Below, one piece after another: positions 62,957 to 64,000 of a stretch of 64,000 nt of DNA. Location of the stretch: the NCBI RefSeq assembly GCF_003576645.1, contig NC_044919.1, positions 25,248,182-25,312,181 of the forward strand, read 5' to 3'. The notes below the pieces were generated by a model, which saw only the letters and a list, made by a program, of their open reading frames with translations, searched no databases and was not told where the DNA came from. The position numbers and the translations under genes were made by a program. Source of the DNA: Ipomoea triloba. Taxonomy: Eukaryota > Streptophyta > Magnoliopsida > Solanales > Convolvulaceae. Numbering within the stretch: the stretch's first letter is position 1; each line of letters starts with the position of its first letter.

Positions 62957-63930
62957 GTTTACCATCAATGGACTAAGTGAATGCCTCAGGATATCCTCTA
63001 TACGCATGCGCAGGAGATGAGATTTAATACGGAATAAACTATGAATGGATCCCCTCCGGAAGCAAATTATGTACATTATGGCCTGCAACAAAGCAAAAAA
63101 GTACAAATAAATTTACCATTCCATTCACTACTAGAATCAATTGCTACAAACAGGCAGCATTTTCTAACTACCCAAATACATAACATTTCAACATCACAAA
63201 ATTTTTGCACTTGGGAGACATAACCAGTAAGCACCAGACTAGAAACAATTGATCAACTCTACACAATCCTCCTTTCCTTTAAAAGGATGTTGCATTTTCA
63301 AGATATGCAGAACATCTTAATATGTGTTTATTGCACTCCATTCATCCCATTTTATGTGTTTGGTTTAGTTAATGAGGATTGACTCAACAAGTTACATGCA
63401 AATTTAATTAATTAATTTAGTGTTAAGTGTTATAGTAAACAAATATATTTAGAGACCTGAAAAAAATGATGTCCCTTTTCATACTCCAACCCTATTTCCA
63501 GCATACATAGTATACAGTGATCAAAGAAAAGTGCCAATTGCATTAGAGATTTAGAGAAGAAATATAAGGTTTAGTTAAGAGAGGAACAGAGATGTAGAGG
63601 ATTGGGAAAAATGAGGCAGTTAACTGGCATCACATTAGTACACCTATCAACAATAAGGGTGTCACTCAAGTAATATTTGAATTGCATGGTCCTAGATGGC
63701 TCAATAACAAAGATTATGAGACCCAAGCCATTCTCAGTGTTGTAGAAGGCAATATTATTGGAATTGTTCACTGAAGCACAGCTTTTTCTCCCTCGTTTTT
63801 TGCATCAATTGATTCAGACCAAAGCAGTTGCTTTAGTCCACTTTCAACCGCAAGTGCGCTTCGCTGAAGCAAAGTGCTCTGCATTCGGTCATGTTTGCTT
63901 CGTCACTAAAGCAATGAAGCAATGCTTTTA
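62957..63930. other. Probable RRN3 intron or intergenic sequence, no exon seen
   Basis: No coding segment could be assigned. Around 63774-63930 repeated GAAGCA, TGCTTC and AAAGCA words suggest another small foldback element. Confidence 0.4.
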
Positions 63931-63934
63931 ACAA

Positions 63935-63980
63935 GTGAGGGGTTAGCTCAATTGTAGAACTATGGCAAGAAGTCAAGAAC
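63935..63980 (+). mobile_element. tRNA-like SINE start, truncated
   Basis: GAGGGGTTAGCTCAATTGTAG resembles a tRNA/SINE A-box region. It then runs into a C homopolymer (63980-64000) that fills the end of the window and may be a sequencing or assembly artefact. Confidence 0.35.
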
Positions 63981-64000
63981 CCCCCCCCCCCCCCCCCCCC

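Overview
This is 64 kb of AT-rich, repeat-laden nuclear DNA from a flowering plant, most likely a eudicot. The evidence is canonical plant gene structures (a seven-exon calcium-dependent protein kinase, a VTT-domain membrane protein, an I9 subtilisin-propeptide inhibitor, the 3' end of RRN3), plant nuclear tRNAs (including an intron-containing elongator tRNA-Met), and plant-type transposons (Copia gag, an L1-type LINE with ORF1 zinc knuckle and RNase H, hAT and Mutator MITEs, tRNA-derived SINEs). I cannot name the species from sequence alone. Layout: 1-3100 holds retroelement remnants and a hAT-like foldback element. 3192-6388 (+) is an intact four-exon TMEM41-like gene. 8-9.6 kb carries a broken PPR gene fragment. 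10.36-14.3 kb is a degenerate LINE, followed by a minisatellite, an N gap and a long AT tract. 15.5-18.2 kb (-) is a Copia leader and gag with several stops, split by a 1.4 kb insertion. 18.9-22.9 kb (-) is an intact CDPK. 23-42 kb is nested transposon territory with two solo LTRs-in-repeats, several MITEs with readable target-site duplications and one tRNA-Cys. 42.9-44.65 kb (-) is an intact three-exon I9 inhibitor gene. 45-47.2 kb is a LINE fragment interrupted by a hAT element. 48.5 kb is tRNA-Met. 49-58 kb is again repeats, with an I9-like exon pair near 54.5-55.1 kb and a Pack-type element carrying an HSF-like fragment at 56.3-57.2 kb. 58.8-62.5 kb holds the last two exons of RRN3 twice. 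Function: the host genes are unrelated housekeeping, signalling or secretory genes with no sign of a cluster. Most of the structure is the insertion history of mobile elements, and much of it can be read at base level because target-site duplications survive: 5 bp at two solo LTRs, 8 bp at five hAT-type elements, 9-10 bp at two Mutator-type elements and TAA at a Tourist-like element. Assembly caution: two long perfect direct duplications (2,076 bp and 1,881 bp) each have a single N exactly at the junction, and in both cases the N interrupts a hAT element that is complete only in the second copy. These look like unmerged contig overlaps, so the second RRN3 3' end and the second transposase fragment are probably not real. 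I did not find a convincing new gene system. The strongest unusual items are the HSF-fragment-carrying foldback element, the I9-like exon pair, and two neighbouring hairpins with a paired base change inside a hAT element.
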